A DNA stretch of 64,000 nucleotides from Candidatus Acidiferrales bacterium (GTDB lineage: Bacteria; Bacteroidota; Ignavibacteria; Kryptoniales; JAKASW01), in assembly GCA_035515795.1 (NCBI GenBank), contig DATJAY010000013.1, positions 1-64,000 on the forward strand, written 5' to 3'. Within the stretch, counting starts at the first letter, position 1. The number at the start of each line of letters is the position of its first letter. This document shows, piece after piece, positions 27,669 to 38,233 of the stretch. The position numbers were made by a program, and so were the translations under genes. Under the pieces are notes generated by a model. The model had not been told where the DNA came from, did not search any database, and saw nothing but the letters and a program-made list of their open reading frames with translations.

Positions 27669-28922
27669 GTGGCTTCCAGGAAAAAAGCCTTGCTTGGTAC
27701 TGTTGCCGCTTTTGCCGCAACTGTGCTGTCCGCTTCGACGGCATTTTCGAGCGGCTATCAACTCAACGAACATGGATCTAGTGCGGTTGCAATGGGCGGC
27801 GCGTTTGTCGCTCGCGCGTGGGATCCATCTTCTATTTACTTCAATCCTGCAGGATTAAGTTACGTGAAAGGTTTTAATATTATGCTTGGAGGTACGCTCA
27901 TTCTTCCGAGCACAACCTTTACCGATCCTAACGACACTCAGTGGAAGATGAATTCACTAACATTCTTCCCGCCGAATGCTTATGTGACCTATAATTTCGA
28001 TAACGGTCTGGCGGCCGGGATCGGAGTTTTCACTCCGGAAGGGCTTGGCACAAGCTGGCCGCAGGATTGGAGAGGGAAATTCATAATCACAAAAATCAAT
28101 TTACAGTCCTTCGACATCAATCCGACGCTCTCCTATTCTTTTTTAGGCGACATGGTTTCAGTCGGTGTGGGGTTCGATTACGTGCTGGGCAGCGTGCTTC
28201 TCGAAAGGTACAACCCGACGGTAATCATTGATACTGCCGGAAATTCTGTCGACCCATTCGTTCACATGACAGGAAATGCAAAAGGTACCGGATTCAATTT
28301 CGGGGTAATGTTGAAGCCATACGAGAATATCTCACTCGGCTTTTCTTATCGGAGCAAGATCACTTACAAGGTGGATAACGGGACGACAACGTATACCGGT
28401 GCTGATGGGCTGACCGCCGAACTTCCTAGCGGTGCCGCTTCCACGTCTCTTCCTCTACCTGAGACATGGTACGCCGGGATCGCCTACAACGGATCTACTT
28501 ACTCCATCGAAGCTGACTATCAATTTGTAGGGTGGAGCGCTTACAAGGAGCTGTCAATTACATTTCAAAACCCCGGACCCAACGGCAATCCCTCCCCGGT
28601 CATCGGAGACTACAGTAACAGTTACATCATTCGCATCGGCGGCGAGTATATGCTTAACGACATGTGGACGTTGCGAGCAGGCGTGTTTTACGACAAGAAT
28701 CCTATTCCAGATGCTTATGACTTGCCGATACTTCCCGATGCAGACCGGCTTGGACTGAATGTCGGCTTTGGAGTAAGTGTAACCAATAACATTTCTGTTG
28801 ATGCTTCGTATATGTTCCTCCCGTTTAAGCAAAGGACTATCACTAATTCCGCCCTGCAATTTAACGGAACCTATAATACGACGGCCAATCTTCTCGGCAT
28901 CGACATCAGCTATAAATTATGA
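27669..28922 (+). CDS. FadL/OmpP1/TodX-family outer-membrane transporter
   Basis: A 417-residue outer-membrane beta-barrel with a signal peptide (residues 1-28, ending SASTAFSSG). The N-terminal plug motif is LNEHGSSAVAMGGAFVARA then SIYFNPAGLSYVKG, whose NPAG is the hallmark of the FadL family. The barrel ends in an aromatic strand (LLGIDISYKL). Members carry hydrophobic substrates such as long-chain fatty acids or aromatics across the outer membrane. The GTG start is supported by the AAAGGGAGGT ribosome binding site. The SGNH-hydrolase lipoprotein gene follows 11 bases after the stop. Confidence 0.93.
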   Translation: MASRKKALLGTVAAFAATVLSASTAFSSGYQLNEHGSSAVAMGGAFVARAWDPSSIYFNPAGLSYVKGFNIMLGGTLILPSTTFTDPNDTQWKMNSLTFFPPNAYVTYNFDNGLAAGIGVFTPEGLGTSWPQDWRGKFIITKINLQSFDINPTLSYSFLGDMVSVGVGFDYVLGSVLLERYNPTVIIDTAGNSVDPFVHMTGNAKGTGFNFGVMLKPYENISLGFSYRSKITYKVDNGTTTYTGADGLTAELPSGAASTSLPLPETWYAGIAYNGSTYSIEADYQFVGWSAYKELSITFQNPGPNGNPSPVIGDYSNSYIIRIGGEYMLNDMWTLRAGVFYDKNPIPDAYDLPILPDADRLGLNVGFGVSVTNNISVDASYMFLPFKQRTITNSALQFNGTYNTTANLLGIDISYKL

Positions 28923-28933
28923 GAGGAGACAAA

Positions 28934-30340
28934 ATGAAAAATTTTTATTCCAGGCTGACAGATATCCTAGTCATTGCAATTGTGGCCTTTTTAGCTGCAT
29001 CGTGCGGGGACTTCAAAAAGACCAACGTCGTAACTCCGCCTTCAACCAACGGAAAAGTTGATTTCACCCGCTACGTGTCGCTCGGCAATTCGCTGGTTGC
29101 CGGGTACGAAAGCGGGGCGCTGTATGAGTCTGCTCAAAGATACAGTTATCCAAACCAGATTGCCCAGCAGGCTTCGCTCGCAACGGGATCGACTATGGTT
29201 TTCAACCAACCGTTGATCAGCGACCCGGGGTTCGGCATACTGGGAACGACGCCGATCGGTCGTTTGCAAATAGTGGATCTTTCAACAAATCCACCTAAGA
29301 TCGAACCTGCCATAAGCGCCTCGCCGACCCCGATCAACGCCACGACGGTCATGCAGCCGTACAACAACTTAGGGATTCCAGGCGCTATACTTTCTGATAT
29401 GATGGATACAACGAACCTTTCCAGTCCTTATCCTTACCTCGGTTCCAATAATAACCCGTACTTCGGTATTGTTTTGAGAAATCCTCTATTGGGAAAGAGC
29501 TGCGTTCAGCAGGCTCTCAACCTTCATCCGACATTCGTGACCGTTGAAATTGGAGACAACGACATTCTTGGATATGCGACGAGCGGCGGCATATCGGGGT
29601 ACACTTCGGCACAAGATTTTGAGAGCAAGTACACCGCTTTGATAGATACTCTGTTGGCAGATGCGCCGACCGCGAAGATTGCAATAGCAAATATTCCCGA
29701 CGTAACGGCGATTCCGTTCTTTACGACAATATTGCCGTTTATCTATGGCCTCAACGGACAGCCCACCCATGTGCGCATGTTTGTTCAGCGGCACCACGCA
29801 GACGGGAGTCTCTATGCTGGACCCGCCGATACACTTCACGATTTCATATTGTTGACGGCAGCTGATTCATTAGCCGCTCTCGCCGGTACTTCACTTTCGC
29901 ATCCCATGCCGGACGAGTTCGTCCTCGATTCGTCTGAAGTTGCGACTGCACGCGTACAAATCAGCGGCTACAATGACGCGCTTCGACGGATTGCCGATGC
30001 ACATTCCGATCGCATAGCTCTTGTCGATGTGCACACTCTGTTAAACAACATAGCTCAGCAAGGCTATGTGAGCGACGGTATAGTCTTCACATCAGCGTTT
30101 ATATCAGGAGGTCTTTTCGGACTCGATGGGATTCACCCGACTGCACAAGGATATGGAATCGTGGCCAACGAATTCATAAGAACAATAAATGCAAAATTCG
30201 GTTCGAATATTCCGTTGGTGGCGATATCCTCGATCCCCAGTTCGATTGTCCTGGCGAAGAGTTCGATTCAGCCAAATGTTCTGCCTGACATCAGCTACAA
30301 GGATCTAAAATCGGTGCTGCAACTTTTTGACAGACGCTGA
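28934..30340 (+). CDS. SGNH/GDSL-family hydrolase lipoprotein
   Basis: A 468-residue protein with a lipoprotein signal (AFLAASC, Cys24 as lipidation site). The SGNH blocks are visible: block I SLGNSLVAGYESG with the nucleophile serine, block III VEIGDNDILGYA with the conserved Gly and Asn, and block V DGIHPTAQGYGI with the catalytic Asp-x-x-His. Such enzymes hydrolyse ester bonds in lipids or acylated glycans. I moved the start from 28919 to the ATG at 28934 because a GAGGAG site precedes it. Its pairing with the FadL porin suggests that ester cleavage at the cell surface feeds fatty-acid uptake; this is inference. Confidence 0.9.
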   Translation: MKNFYSRLTDILVIAIVAFLAASCGDFKKTNVVTPPSTNGKVDFTRYVSLGNSLVAGYESGALYESAQRYSYPNQIAQQASLATGSTMVFNQPLISDPGFGILGTTPIGRLQIVDLSTNPPKIEPAISASPTPINATTVMQPYNNLGIPGAILSDMMDTTNLSSPYPYLGSNNNPYFGIVLRNPLLGKSCVQQALNLHPTFVTVEIGDNDILGYATSGGISGYTSAQDFESKYTALIDTLLADAPTAKIAIANIPDVTAIPFFTTILPFIYGLNGQPTHVRMFVQRHHADGSLYAGPADTLHDFILLTAADSLAALAGTSLSHPMPDEFVLDSSEVATARVQISGYNDALRRIADAHSDRIALVDVHTLLNNIAQQGYVSDGIVFTSAFISGGLFGLDGIHPTAQGYGIVANEFIRTINAKFGSNIPLVAISSIPSSIVLAKSSIQPNVLPDISYKDLKSVLQLFDRR

Positions 30341-30381
30341 TTCCTTTAACGTAGATCTTATTCCAGAGAAAACTTTGAACG

Positions 30382-30409
30382 AGCCCCGTTTTTTACGGGG
30401 CTTTTTTTT
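30382..30409 (+). terminator. Intrinsic terminator after the SGNH lipoprotein
   Basis: AGCCCCGT (30382-30389) and ACGGGGCT (30395-30402) form a perfect eight-pair GC-rich stem with a five-base T loop, followed by TTTTTTT. This is the clearest Rho-independent terminator in the window and closes the FadL-lipoprotein unit. Confidence 0.9.
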
Positions 30410-30431
30410 CGTAAATTATTCATGAAATCAT

Positions 30432-30728
30432 ATGTCGACGATAATTTGTCCGAATTGCCATTCGAGCAATATTCGACGAAGTCATACGCATGGCATCAAA
30501 GAAAAATTTTTCAAGTTACTGGGCAGGAAAGCTTTCCGTTGCAGAGATTGCGGTTGGCGTGGATTGATGTTTGCTTCAGGTGAGCAGCGGTCTCGTGTCA
30601 AGAAGAAACAAAGCTATATTTTCGCGCTGATTCTCGGCATAATTATCGTTGTCCTGATCTTAGTTTTTAACTTTCGCGACGAACAAATAGAAAAGCTTGC
30701 AAGAACTATTTTTGGAGTTCCTAAATGA
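30432..30728 (+). CDS. Small zinc-ribbon membrane protein coupled to purL
   Basis: A 98-residue protein with an N-terminal zinc ribbon (Cys6/Cys9 in [12 protein letters not shown] and a CRDCGWRG pair near residues 37-40). A basic linker (SRVKKKQ) follows, then one membrane helix ([18 protein letters not shown], about 62-79) and a short C-terminal tail. I do not recognise a named family. Its stop overlaps the purL start by four bases (ATGA), so the two are translated together, which is a strange partnership for a purine enzyme and may only mark operon packing. Confidence 0.75.
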   Translation: MSTIICPNCHSSNIRRSHTHGIKEKFFKLLGRKAFRCRDCGWRGLMFASGEQRSRVKKKQSYIFALILGIIIVVLILVFNFRDEQIEKLARTIFGVPK

Positions 30729-32977
30729 TAGAAGTCAGCCTTCAAGTCGCCCAGGAAATGGGTTTGAATGAAGAAGAATTTCAAAAGATAAAAGAAATAC
30801 TTGGACGCACTCCGACTTACACGGAGCTAGGCGTTTACTCAGTGATGTGGTCGGAACATGCGAGCTACAAGAATTCGATCCTGCAGCTGAAGAAGCTCCC
30901 GCGCTCGGGGAGGAATCTGCTTGTAAGTGCTGGAGAAGAGAACGCGGGCCTCGTCGATATCGGCGACGGACTTGCCGTAGCTTTCAAAATAGAAAGTCAT
31001 AATCATCCCAGTGCAGTGGAGCCTTACCAGGGTGCCGCAACCGGTGTCGGCGGAATATTACGGGATATTTTCACGATGGGTGCACGGCCTGTCGCTGCTC
31101 TTGATTCTCTCCGATTCGGGAACCCCGATAGCCCTCGCGTGAAGTATCTCCATGAGAATGTCGTCAAGGGAATTGCAGATTACGGAAATGCTTTTGGCGT
31201 TCCCACGGTGGCGGGTGAAATTTATTTCGACGAGTGCTACGATGAAAATCCTCTCGTGAATGCAATGGCAGTCGGCATCGTCAGGCATGACCGTGTTGCG
31301 AAAGCGGCGGCGAAAGGTGTCGGAAATCTTGTGATGATCGTGGGCTCTTCAACCGGTCGGGATGGAATCCACGGTGCAACATTCGCTTCGGAAGATATTT
31401 CTGAAGCGTCGGAGGCAAAAAGACCTTCCGTTCAAGTCGGCGATCCTTTCACCGAGAAACTCCTGCTCGAGGCGACACTCGAAGCGATCGAAGCTGGCTT
31501 AGTCGTCGGGATTCAGGATATGGGCGCCGCAGGAATTGCATGTTCCACCTCAGAGATGAGTGCGAAAGGGAGCACGGGGATGGACGTAAATTTAGATCTC
31601 GTTCCTCTTCGTGAGGCGGACATGTCTGCTTACGAGATAATGCTTTCGGAATCTCAGGAGAGAATGCTTGTCGTTGTGAAACCCGAGGATGAGGCGGCGA
31701 TAAAAAATATCTTTACGAAATGGGATTTGAACGCCGAGGTGGTCGGCAAGGTCACGCGCGATGGCGTCCTCAGAATTCGGCGCTCTGGAAAAATCGAGGC
31801 TGAAATCCCGTCCGACACTCTTGTTCTCGGCGGCGGCGCACCGGTTTATGTCCGTGAAAGCCGCAGGCCGGACTACCTTGACAACTTAGCGGAATTTGAC
31901 CCGAAAACTCTGCCGGAACCACGCGATTACAATGAAGTTCTTAAGAAGCTTCTATCGTCTCCCAATGTTGCAAGCAAGAAATATGTTTATGAGCAGTACG
32001 ATTTCATGGTCGGGACCGATACTGTGGTGCAGCCGGGTGACGGCGACGCCGCAGTCATAAGACTTGAAAGATGGGCAAAAAGCGGGATAGGAAAGAAGCG
32101 CGGCCTCGTTGTTAAGACAGACTGTAATGCGAGGTATGTTTATCTCGATCCGATGCTCGGTGCCGAACATGCAGTAGTTGAAGCTGCGAGAAATGTTGCA
32201 TGCGTGGGCGGGAAACCGGTCGCGATTACGAACTGCCTCAACTTCGGAAATCCTTACAAACCGGATGTTTATTACCAATTTGAACAGGCTGTCAAGGGAA
32301 TTGCGAAAGCCTGCATTGAACTGGAAACGCCGGTGACAGGAGGCAACGTCAGCTTTTACAACGAGAGTCCGAATCGCACGGTCTATCCTACTCCGGTCAT
32401 CGGCATGTTAGGAATAATAGATGACGTTTCAAAAGCTGCGCGATCCGCATTCAAAAATGACGGCGACATAATTGCGGTCGTCGGCCCGTCGGTAAGCGAA
32501 ATGGGCGGAAGTGAATACCTGAAGGTGATTCACGATGTCGTTTCCGGAAAGATTCCGCCGGTAGATTATGAATATGAAAGAAATCTGCACGAGTTCCTCC
32601 GAAAGGCTATCATGGCTGACATGGTACGCTCGGTGCACGATGTTTCCGAAGGAGGTCTCGCTGCGGCCTTGGCTGAATGCTGCATCATGGATCATGAAAG
32701 TATTCACGGTTTGAACGCCGACCTTGACGTTAAAGTTAGAAGGGACATCGACTTGTTTGGCGAAGGCGGCGGCAGGGTCGTGATTTCGTTCGATCATATC
32801 AACGCCGACAGAATTTCTTCGTTAGCCGGGTCGAGGGGCATGCAGATTGAGAAAATAGGAGTTGTCGGCGGAGAAAAATTCGAGTTGAATGGTGTCATCA
32901 GTCTCGGTGCGGCGGAGCTGGCCTCGATTTATTATAATGTTCTTCCCTCAAAGTTTGCGATTTCGTTCGCAGCATGA
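30725..32977 (+). CDS. purL: Phosphoribosylformylglycinamidine synthase subunit PurL
   Basis: A 750-residue enzyme for the fourth step of purine synthesis (FGAR to FGAM, ATP-dependent). Its length is that of the small-PurL type that needs separate PurQ and PurS, which are not in this window. Motifs include [14 protein letters not shown], the ATP-binding [24 protein letters not shown] and [18 protein letters not shown]. The second half repeats the fold with [12 protein letters not shown] and [11 protein letters not shown]. Start ATG overlaps the zinc-ribbon gene stop. Other purine genes (purN, purH) are 30 kb away. Confidence 0.96.
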   Translation: MIEVSLQVAQEMGLNEEEFQKIKEILGRTPTYTELGVYSVMWSEHASYKNSILQLKKLPRSGRNLLVSAGEENAGLVDIGDGLAVAFKIESHNHPSAVEPYQGAATGVGGILRDIFTMGARPVAALDSLRFGNPDSPRVKYLHENVVKGIADYGNAFGVPTVAGEIYFDECYDENPLVNAMAVGIVRHDRVAKAAAKGVGNLVMIVGSSTGRDGIHGATFASEDISEASEAKRPSVQVGDPFTEKLLLEATLEAIEAGLVVGIQDMGAAGIACSTSEMSAKGSTGMDVNLDLVPLREADMSAYEIMLSESQERMLVVVKPEDEAAIKNIFTKWDLNAEVVGKVTRDGVLRIRRSGKIEAEIPSDTLVLGGGAPVYVRESRRPDYLDNLAEFDPKTLPEPRDYNEVLKKLLSSPNVASKKYVYEQYDFMVGTDTVVQPGDGDAAVIRLERWAKSGIGKKRGLVVKTDCNARYVYLDPMLGAEHAVVEAARNVACVGGKPVAITNCLNFGNPYKPDVYYQFEQAVKGIAKACIELETPVTGGNVSFYNESPNRTVYPTPVIGMLGIIDDVSKAARSAFKNDGDIIAVVGPSVSEMGGSEYLKVIHDVVSGKIPPVDYEYERNLHEFLRKAIMADMVRSVHDVSEGGLAAALAECCIMDHESIHGLNADLDVKVRRDIDLFGEGGGRVVISFDHINADRISSLAGSRGMQIEKIGVVGGEKFELNGVISLGAAELASIYYNVLPSKFAISFAA

Positions 32978-32997
32978 CGTCAAGCTCCGAATGCCGC

Positions 32998-33014
32998 GTT
33001 CCTTGTGAAGGAAC
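32998..33014 (+). repeat. Hairpin enclosing an in-frame GTG of the YihY gene
   Basis: GTTCCTT-GTG-AAGGAAC is a perfect seven-pair stem with a three-base loop. The loop is the GTG at 33005, an alternative start for the YihY protein. No T-tract follows, so a terminator is unlikely. Confidence 0.55.
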
Positions 33015-33064
33015 TTGTTGACAGCGTGAGACTCCCTCCGTCGAGAGTGATTTTCCAGCAATTC

Positions 33065-33928
33065 ATGAGGCTTACTCAGAGTTTATCTTTTTATGTAAAG
33101 GCTGTCTCGCGAAACCTCGGTGCGCATGATATTTTTTTTTACGCTTCGTCGTTATCGTTCCAGATGGTGCTCTGTCTTGTGCCGACAGTATTCTTGATAA
33201 TCTGGCTGCTCGGCAATTTCTTCTCCCGCGAGGCGCTGCTCAACCAGCTCGAGGTTATAATCCGTCACTTGCTGCCGCGCGAGATTAGTTTTGCAGACGA
33301 GACTAGAAAATTCTTTATGAATCGTGCGAGAGTTTTCACCGGCCACAGACGAATTTTCGGAATTATCAGCATCATAGGATTTTTGTGGACGTCCTTAGCC
33401 TTGATGGGGACGTTGAGAAAAACGGTGTTCCATGTTATTGGCGTCGTAAGAAGCCGGTCCTTTCTGCGTCAGACGTTTTATGATTTGCGGGTTTTATTGA
33501 TAGCAGGCTTTTTCTTGACGGCAAGCACAATTGTCACCACGATATTCGCGGGTGTGCGACAAGCGGCAATGCAGCTGCCTGCGGGTCAGATGAGGCTTGC
33601 TTTAATAAGATTTGGTGTGCCGATTCTTTTTGCGCTTGTCCTGACTTTCTTCTTATATTTTTTCATTTATAGGTTTCTTTCTTACGGAAAAATAAAATCG
33701 AAGGCTGCCGTGTTTGGCGCATTCTGGGCTGCCGTTCTGTATGAGGCGGCCAAGAATTTATTTGCATTGTATATGGCTCGAATCGGAAATCTCTGGGAAA
33801 CCTACGGTGCTTTCGAGGCGATCTTCGGAACACTCTTGTGGATTTTCTACTCAACCTTTGTTTTTATTTTGGGAGTCGAGTTGTGTAGCGCATACTCAAG
33901 GAAGAGATCATTAGAAAAGTTATTGTGA
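33065..33928 (+). CDS. YihY/BrkB-family inner-membrane protein
   Basis: About 287 residues with six predicted helices. Family features are HDIFFYASSLSFQMVLCLVP (first helix, the A-x-x-L-x-x-F pattern), a central amphipathic stretch, SKAAVFGAFWAAVLYEAAKN and the C-terminal YGAFEAIFGTLLWIFYSTFVFILGVEL. This last region is the best conserved part of YihY proteins. The family was once called RNase BN in error; its function is unknown. I prefer the ATG at 33065 to the GTG at 33005, which sits in the loop of a hairpin; neither has a good ribosome binding site. Its stop lies about 40 bases ahead of the phosphorylase gene. Confidence 0.85.
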   Translation: MRLTQSLSFYVKAVSRNLGAHDIFFYASSLSFQMVLCLVPTVFLIIWLLGNFFSREALLNQLEVIIRHLLPREISFADETRKFFMNRARVFTGHRRIFGIISIIGFLWTSLALMGTLRKTVFHVIGVVRSRSFLRQTFYDLRVLLIAGFFLTASTIVTTIFAGVRQAAMQLPAGQMRLALIRFGVPILFALVLTFFLYFFIYRFLSYGKIKSKAAVFGAFWAAVLYEAAKNLFALYMARIGNLWETYGAFEAIFGTLLWIFYSTFVFILGVELCSAYSRKRSLEKLL

Positions 33929-33966
33929 AGCATGGAAATGAATATAAATCTAAGTCGGGAGATATA

Positions 33967-36081
33967 ATGGCCCCAAAGACATTTCATTTTGCCAGAGAAC
34001 GGAAGAAAGTTTACGATCTCGCGTACAACCTGCGATGGTCGTACGATTGTCCGACGCAGGAGTTTTTTGCGAGGTTGAGCGCGCGCGCTTGGGATCGCTC
34101 TAATCACAATCCGATCGCTGTCCTGAGTGAGATCAGCGAAGAAGAGCTGCGCACGAGGCTGAGAGATACGAGCCTGCACGATGATCTCGACAGATGCTAC
34201 GGGTCTTTGCAGGACTATTTAAAATCCGTCAACAAGCAGATCCCGGCTTACCGGCATCTTGAAAAGCATCCGGTTGCATATTTCAGTGCGGAGATAGGAA
34301 TTCATGAGAGTCTTCCAATTTATTCGGGCGGACTCGGAATACTTTCCGGCGATCATACCAAGAGCGCGAGCGACATAGGACTGAATTTTGTCGGCGTTAC
34401 TCTTTTTTATCGTCAAGGATATTTCGTGCAGCGGGTAAACAGCGAAGGTGCACAGCTTGAGGAATACAGCCAGCAGGATTACCGTTGTCTTCCGATCGTG
34501 CCGGTCACGGATGAAGGCGGAAACCTTGTGAAAGTTCAAGTGCAAATCGGACGAAGCACCGTTTCGGTGGCAGCTTACAAAGCCGTAGTAGGCAGATCTG
34601 TCCTTTATTTCCTTGAGACGAATCTGCCGGAGAACGAAGAGCATTACCGCGATCTGACAGCGAGAGTCTACGGAGGCGACAGTACGACCCGAATTTCCCA
34701 GGAAATAATTCTCGGGGTCGGCGGCGCAAAATTCTTGAAGGAGCTTGAATATGATCCTGCCGTCTACCATATGAACGAGGGGCACTCGGCGTTCCTGACT
34801 CTTGAGCTTTTGCACGAACAGCTGCTCGCAGGCAAGAGTACCAGCCGCGCGGTCGAAGAGGTGAAAAAGAAATGTGTTTTCACTACGCACACTCCCGTGG
34901 CGGCGGGCCATGATAGGTTCACGCAGGACTTGATTAATTTCAGCCTGAGCGGCTTCGTCACATCTCTCGGAATTTCTTTAGATGAGTTTATGAAATTCGG
35001 AAGAGTGAACCCGGACGACAAGAACGAGACTTTTTGTATGACGGTTCTCGCGCTCAAGATGAGCAGAGCGGCAAATGCCGTCAGTGAGTTGAACGGGCAG
35101 GTGAGCAGACAAATGTGGACCCCGCTTTATCCAGGGAGGAAGACGGAACAGGTGCCGATAGGTCACGTCACGAACGGCATTCACAGCTTGACCTGGCTGC
35201 ACGGTGAAGCACGGAAGTTTTATGAGAACCATGTGGGCATGAATTGGATCAACAAGCTGGAAAGCTATTCGCAGTGGCAGTCGGCGGTGAACAAAATCCA
35301 AGATGAAGAACTCTGGGCTCTGCGCTATTTGTTGAGAAGAAGGTTGATTGAATTTGTTAGGGAGAGATTGAAACGCCAGCAGATAAGATTCGGCAATTCG
35401 TCCGGCTGGGTCGAAAAAGTCCTCTGTCCGGACGCTCTGACTATAGGATTTTCCCGTCGGTTTGCAACATACAAACGCGCGCCGCTTTTGTTCACGGATA
35501 TTGAAAGGGCCGCCCAGCTTCTCGGCGACAACAAGCGGCAGGTTCAAATAATTTTCAGCGGCAAGGCGCATCCAAGGGACGATGCGGGCAAATCTTTCAT
35601 CCAGCAGATCATCCATCTTAGCCGGGATCCACATTTTGCCGGCAAGATTGTTTTTGCTGAAGACTACGACATGGGAGTCGCCGGGCAGCTGGTCGCGGGC
35701 TGCGATGTTTGGCTGAACAATCCACGACGTCCTCTGGAAGCAAGCGGAACCAGCGGAGAGAAAGTCATCTTGAACGGCGGACTCAACTGTTCCATCATGG
35801 ATGGATGGTGGCGCGAAGCGTATAACGGCAAGAACGGATTTGCGATCGGAGAAGACAAAGATTCAAATGTTTCGATCGAAGAACAGGATCGGATAGATTC
35901 ACAAAATCTGTACGATGTAATCGAGAATAAAGTCGTACCGATTTTCTATGACCGCGACGGATCGGGAATCCCGTTAAAGTGGATTAAAATGATCAAGGAG
36001 TCTGTAAAAACAATCGCTCCGGTTTACAATACGAACCGGATGGTGAAGGAATATGCGGATAAGTACTATTTACAAAGATAA
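33967..36081 (+). CDS. glgP: Alpha-glucan phosphorylase (GT35)
   Basis: A 704-residue enzyme of the short, non-allosteric alpha-glucan phosphorylase subfamily, which releases glucose-1-phosphate from glycogen or maltodextrin. The PLP lysine lies in EASGTSGEKVILNGG (the counterpart of the T-G-N-M-K-F-M-L-N-G motif of classical phosphorylase), followed by NCSIMDGWW. YFSAEIGIHESLPIYSGGLG and HMNEGHSAFLTLELL are typical of this subfamily. The start is the ATG at 33967, with CGGGAG eight bases before; a GTG at 33925 is in frame but overlaps the YihY stop. It opens a run of carbohydrate enzymes (tkt, pgi). Confidence 0.93.
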   Translation: MAPKTFHFARERKKVYDLAYNLRWSYDCPTQEFFARLSARAWDRSNHNPIAVLSEISEEELRTRLRDTSLHDDLDRCYGSLQDYLKSVNKQIPAYRHLEKHPVAYFSAEIGIHESLPIYSGGLGILSGDHTKSASDIGLNFVGVTLFYRQGYFVQRVNSEGAQLEEYSQQDYRCLPIVPVTDEGGNLVKVQVQIGRSTVSVAAYKAVVGRSVLYFLETNLPENEEHYRDLTARVYGGDSTTRISQEIILGVGGAKFLKELEYDPAVYHMNEGHSAFLTLELLHEQLLAGKSTSRAVEEVKKKCVFTTHTPVAAGHDRFTQDLINFSLSGFVTSLGISLDEFMKFGRVNPDDKNETFCMTVLALKMSRAANAVSELNGQVSRQMWTPLYPGRKTEQVPIGHVTNGIHSLTWLHGEARKFYENHVGMNWINKLESYSQWQSAVNKIQDEELWALRYLLRRRLIEFVRERLKRQQIRFGNSSGWVEKVLCPDALTIGFSRRFATYKRAPLLFTDIERAAQLLGDNKRQVQIIFSGKAHPRDDAGKSFIQQIIHLSRDPHFAGKIVFAEDYDMGVAGQLVAGCDVWLNNPRRPLEASGTSGEKVILNGGLNCSIMDGWWREAYNGKNGFAIGEDKDSNVSIEEQDRIDSQNLYDVIENKVVPIFYDRDGSGIPLKWIKMIKESVKTIAPVYNTNRMVKEYADKYYLQR

Positions 36082-36165
36082 GTTTGTGAGCTAATGACTT
36101 TTGTTTAAATTCTTCGAACGAGTGGGGATATTTTTGGAATCAAACAATGAAGGTGAGAATTTCTA

Positions 36166-38160
36166 ATGACTAAACTTGATGAACTCTGTATAAATACAAT
36201 TCGGTTTCTGTCGGTCGACGCGGTGCAGAAAGCAAACGCCGGCCACCCCGGAATGCCGATGGGTACTGCCCCGATCGGCTACACGGTGTGGACAAAATAT
36301 CTCAAACATAATCCGCGAAACCCGAAATGGTTCAACCGTGACCGTTTCGTCCTGTCGGCGGGCCATGGCTCGATGCTCCTTTATTCACTTTTGCATCTAA
36401 CCGGCTACGACGTTTCGGTGGACGATTTGAAGCAGTTCAGGCAATTCGGGAGCAAAACGCCGGGGCATCCTGAATACGGACTTACTCCCGGCGTCGAGAC
36501 CACAACGGGTCCGCTCGGACAGGGTGTGGGCAATGCGATCGGCATGGCAATCGCCGAGGCTTTTCTCGCGGCGAATTTTAACCGCGACGGCTATAATATC
36601 ATGGATCATTATGTCTATGTCATCGCGGGAGATGGAGATATGATGGAGGGCGTGACGAGCGAGGCGAGTTCGATCGCCGGCCATCTCAAACTCGGGAAGC
36701 TAATTGTTTTTTATGATGACAACCATATAACCATCGAGGGCAAAACCGATCTTGCATTCAGCGAGAACGTCCTGGCGAGATATGCTGCTTACAGCTGGCA
36801 TACGCAGCGCGTCGAGGATGGAAATGATCTTGAGGGAATTTCAAAAGCGATCGAGGCGGCAAAAAGCGTAACCGACAAGCCGTCGGTCATCGCCGTGCGG
36901 ACTCACATCGGCTTCGGGTCCCCGAACAAACAGGACACGGCCGAGGCTCACGGTTCGCCGCTTGGAGACAAGGAAGTCGAGCTGACAAAAAAGAATTTAG
37001 GATGGCCTCTTGAACCGAAGTTTTTGATCCCGGACGAGGCACTTCCTGTTTTCAGAAAATCGATTGAGAACGGAAAGAAATTCGAAGAGGAATGGAATAA
37101 TCTTTTCAAGGAATATGAGAAAAAATATCCTGAGCTCGCGAAAGAATTCAGGTCATGGATGTCGGGCGATGTTTCTGCGGACGTCTTAAATAATCTCCCG
37201 AAGTTCGATCCGACTGCCGGGGCGGTCGCGACCCGCTCAGCATCCGGAAAGGTGATCAATGCATTTGCTCCGAAGGTAAAGAATTTCCTCGGCGGTGCCG
37301 CTGATCTTTCTCCGTCCACGGATACTCTGATGAAGGACACCACTTCTTTCTCCGCCACAGACCGCTGCGGCCGCAACTTCCATTTCGGAATTCGCGAGCA
37401 TGGCATGGGCGCAATTCTAAATGGCATGGCCGTTCACGGCGGGCTTATTCCGTTTGGCGCGACGTTTCTAGTCTTTGCCGATTACATGCGGCCGCCAATT
37501 CGTCTTGCCGCGCTTTCGCATTTCAGGACAATCTATGTCTTCACGCATGACAGCGTCGGTCTCGGCGAAGATGGACCAACCCACCAGCCGATCGAGCACT
37601 TCATGGCACTAAGAGCGATCCCGAATTTGATTTTCATTCGTCCGGCAGATGCAAACGAGACTTCGGAGGCATGGAAATTTGTTCTCGGATATAAGAAAGG
37701 GCCTGCAGTAATTGCACTTACCAGGCAAAAGCTTCCCGTGATCGACAGGAAAAAATATTCGAGCGAGACCGGGCTGCAGCGCGGCGGTTACGTCCTCGCC
37801 GAGACGGGGAGCCCGGAGGCAATCGTTATCGCGACAGGAAGTGAAGTGGGTGTCGCGTTGAACGCTTACGAAGCGCTTGCATCTAAAGGAAAAAAGGTGC
37901 GACTCGTCAGCATGCCGAGCTGGGAGATTTTCGACATGCAGGATGAAAAATATCGCGAGTCGGTCTTGCCTGCAAATGTCTGGTGCCGTGTTTCGATTGA
38001 AGCCGGAATTACTAAAGGCTGGAGCCGGTATGTCGGCGACAAAGGAATCTCGATCGGCATCGACCGCTTCGGCGCTTCCGCACCCGGCGATGTCGTCATG
38101 AAAGAATTCGGTATAACTGCTGAGGCAGTTGCGGCGGCGGTAGAGAAGCTGCTGAAGTAG
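36166..38160 (+). CDS. tkt: Transketolase
   Basis: A 664-residue thiamine-diphosphate enzyme of the pentose phosphate pathway. It has the expected [11 protein letters not shown] near the N-terminus and the ThDP motif [19 protein letters not shown] then [11 protein letters not shown]. The pyrimidine-domain segment [15 protein letters not shown] supplies the catalytic glutamate, and [19 protein letters not shown] is the substrate-phosphate region. Length and order are those of the full single-chain type. An AAGGTGAG site precedes the ATG. It lies between glucan phosphorylase and phosphoglucose isomerase. Confidence 0.96.
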   Translation: MTKLDELCINTIRFLSVDAVQKANAGHPGMPMGTAPIGYTVWTKYLKHNPRNPKWFNRDRFVLSAGHGSMLLYSLLHLTGYDVSVDDLKQFRQFGSKTPGHPEYGLTPGVETTTGPLGQGVGNAIGMAIAEAFLAANFNRDGYNIMDHYVYVIAGDGDMMEGVTSEASSIAGHLKLGKLIVFYDDNHITIEGKTDLAFSENVLARYAAYSWHTQRVEDGNDLEGISKAIEAAKSVTDKPSVIAVRTHIGFGSPNKQDTAEAHGSPLGDKEVELTKKNLGWPLEPKFLIPDEALPVFRKSIENGKKFEEEWNNLFKEYEKKYPELAKEFRSWMSGDVSADVLNNLPKFDPTAGAVATRSASGKVINAFAPKVKNFLGGAADLSPSTDTLMKDTTSFSATDRCGRNFHFGIREHGMGAILNGMAVHGGLIPFGATFLVFADYMRPPIRLAALSHFRTIYVFTHDSVGLGEDGPTHQPIEHFMALRAIPNLIFIRPADANETSEAWKFVLGYKKGPAVIALTRQKLPVIDRKKYSSETGLQRGGYVLAETGSPEAIVIATGSEVGVALNAYEALASKGKKVRLVSMPSWEIFDMQDEKYRESVLPANVWCRVSIEAGITKGWSRYVGDKGISIGIDRFGASAPGDVVMKEFGITAEAVAAAVEKLLK

Positions 38161-38215
38161 AAATTTGCCAAAATCTTGTCAACGTAGGAAGAAATTCCCG
38201 TTGAACTATCTCAGA

Positions 38216-38233
38216 CATCTCGAGGTCGAGATG
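38216..38233. promoter_or_regulatory. Operator-like palindrome between tkt and pgi
   Basis: CATCTCGA-GG-TCGAGATG is a perfect eight-base inverted repeat about 58 bases before the pgi start. It lies inside a wider pair, CTTGTCAA (38175-38182) and TTGACAAG (38250-38257). No T-tract follows, so a regulator site or 5'-leader fold is more likely than a terminator. Confidence 0.4.
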
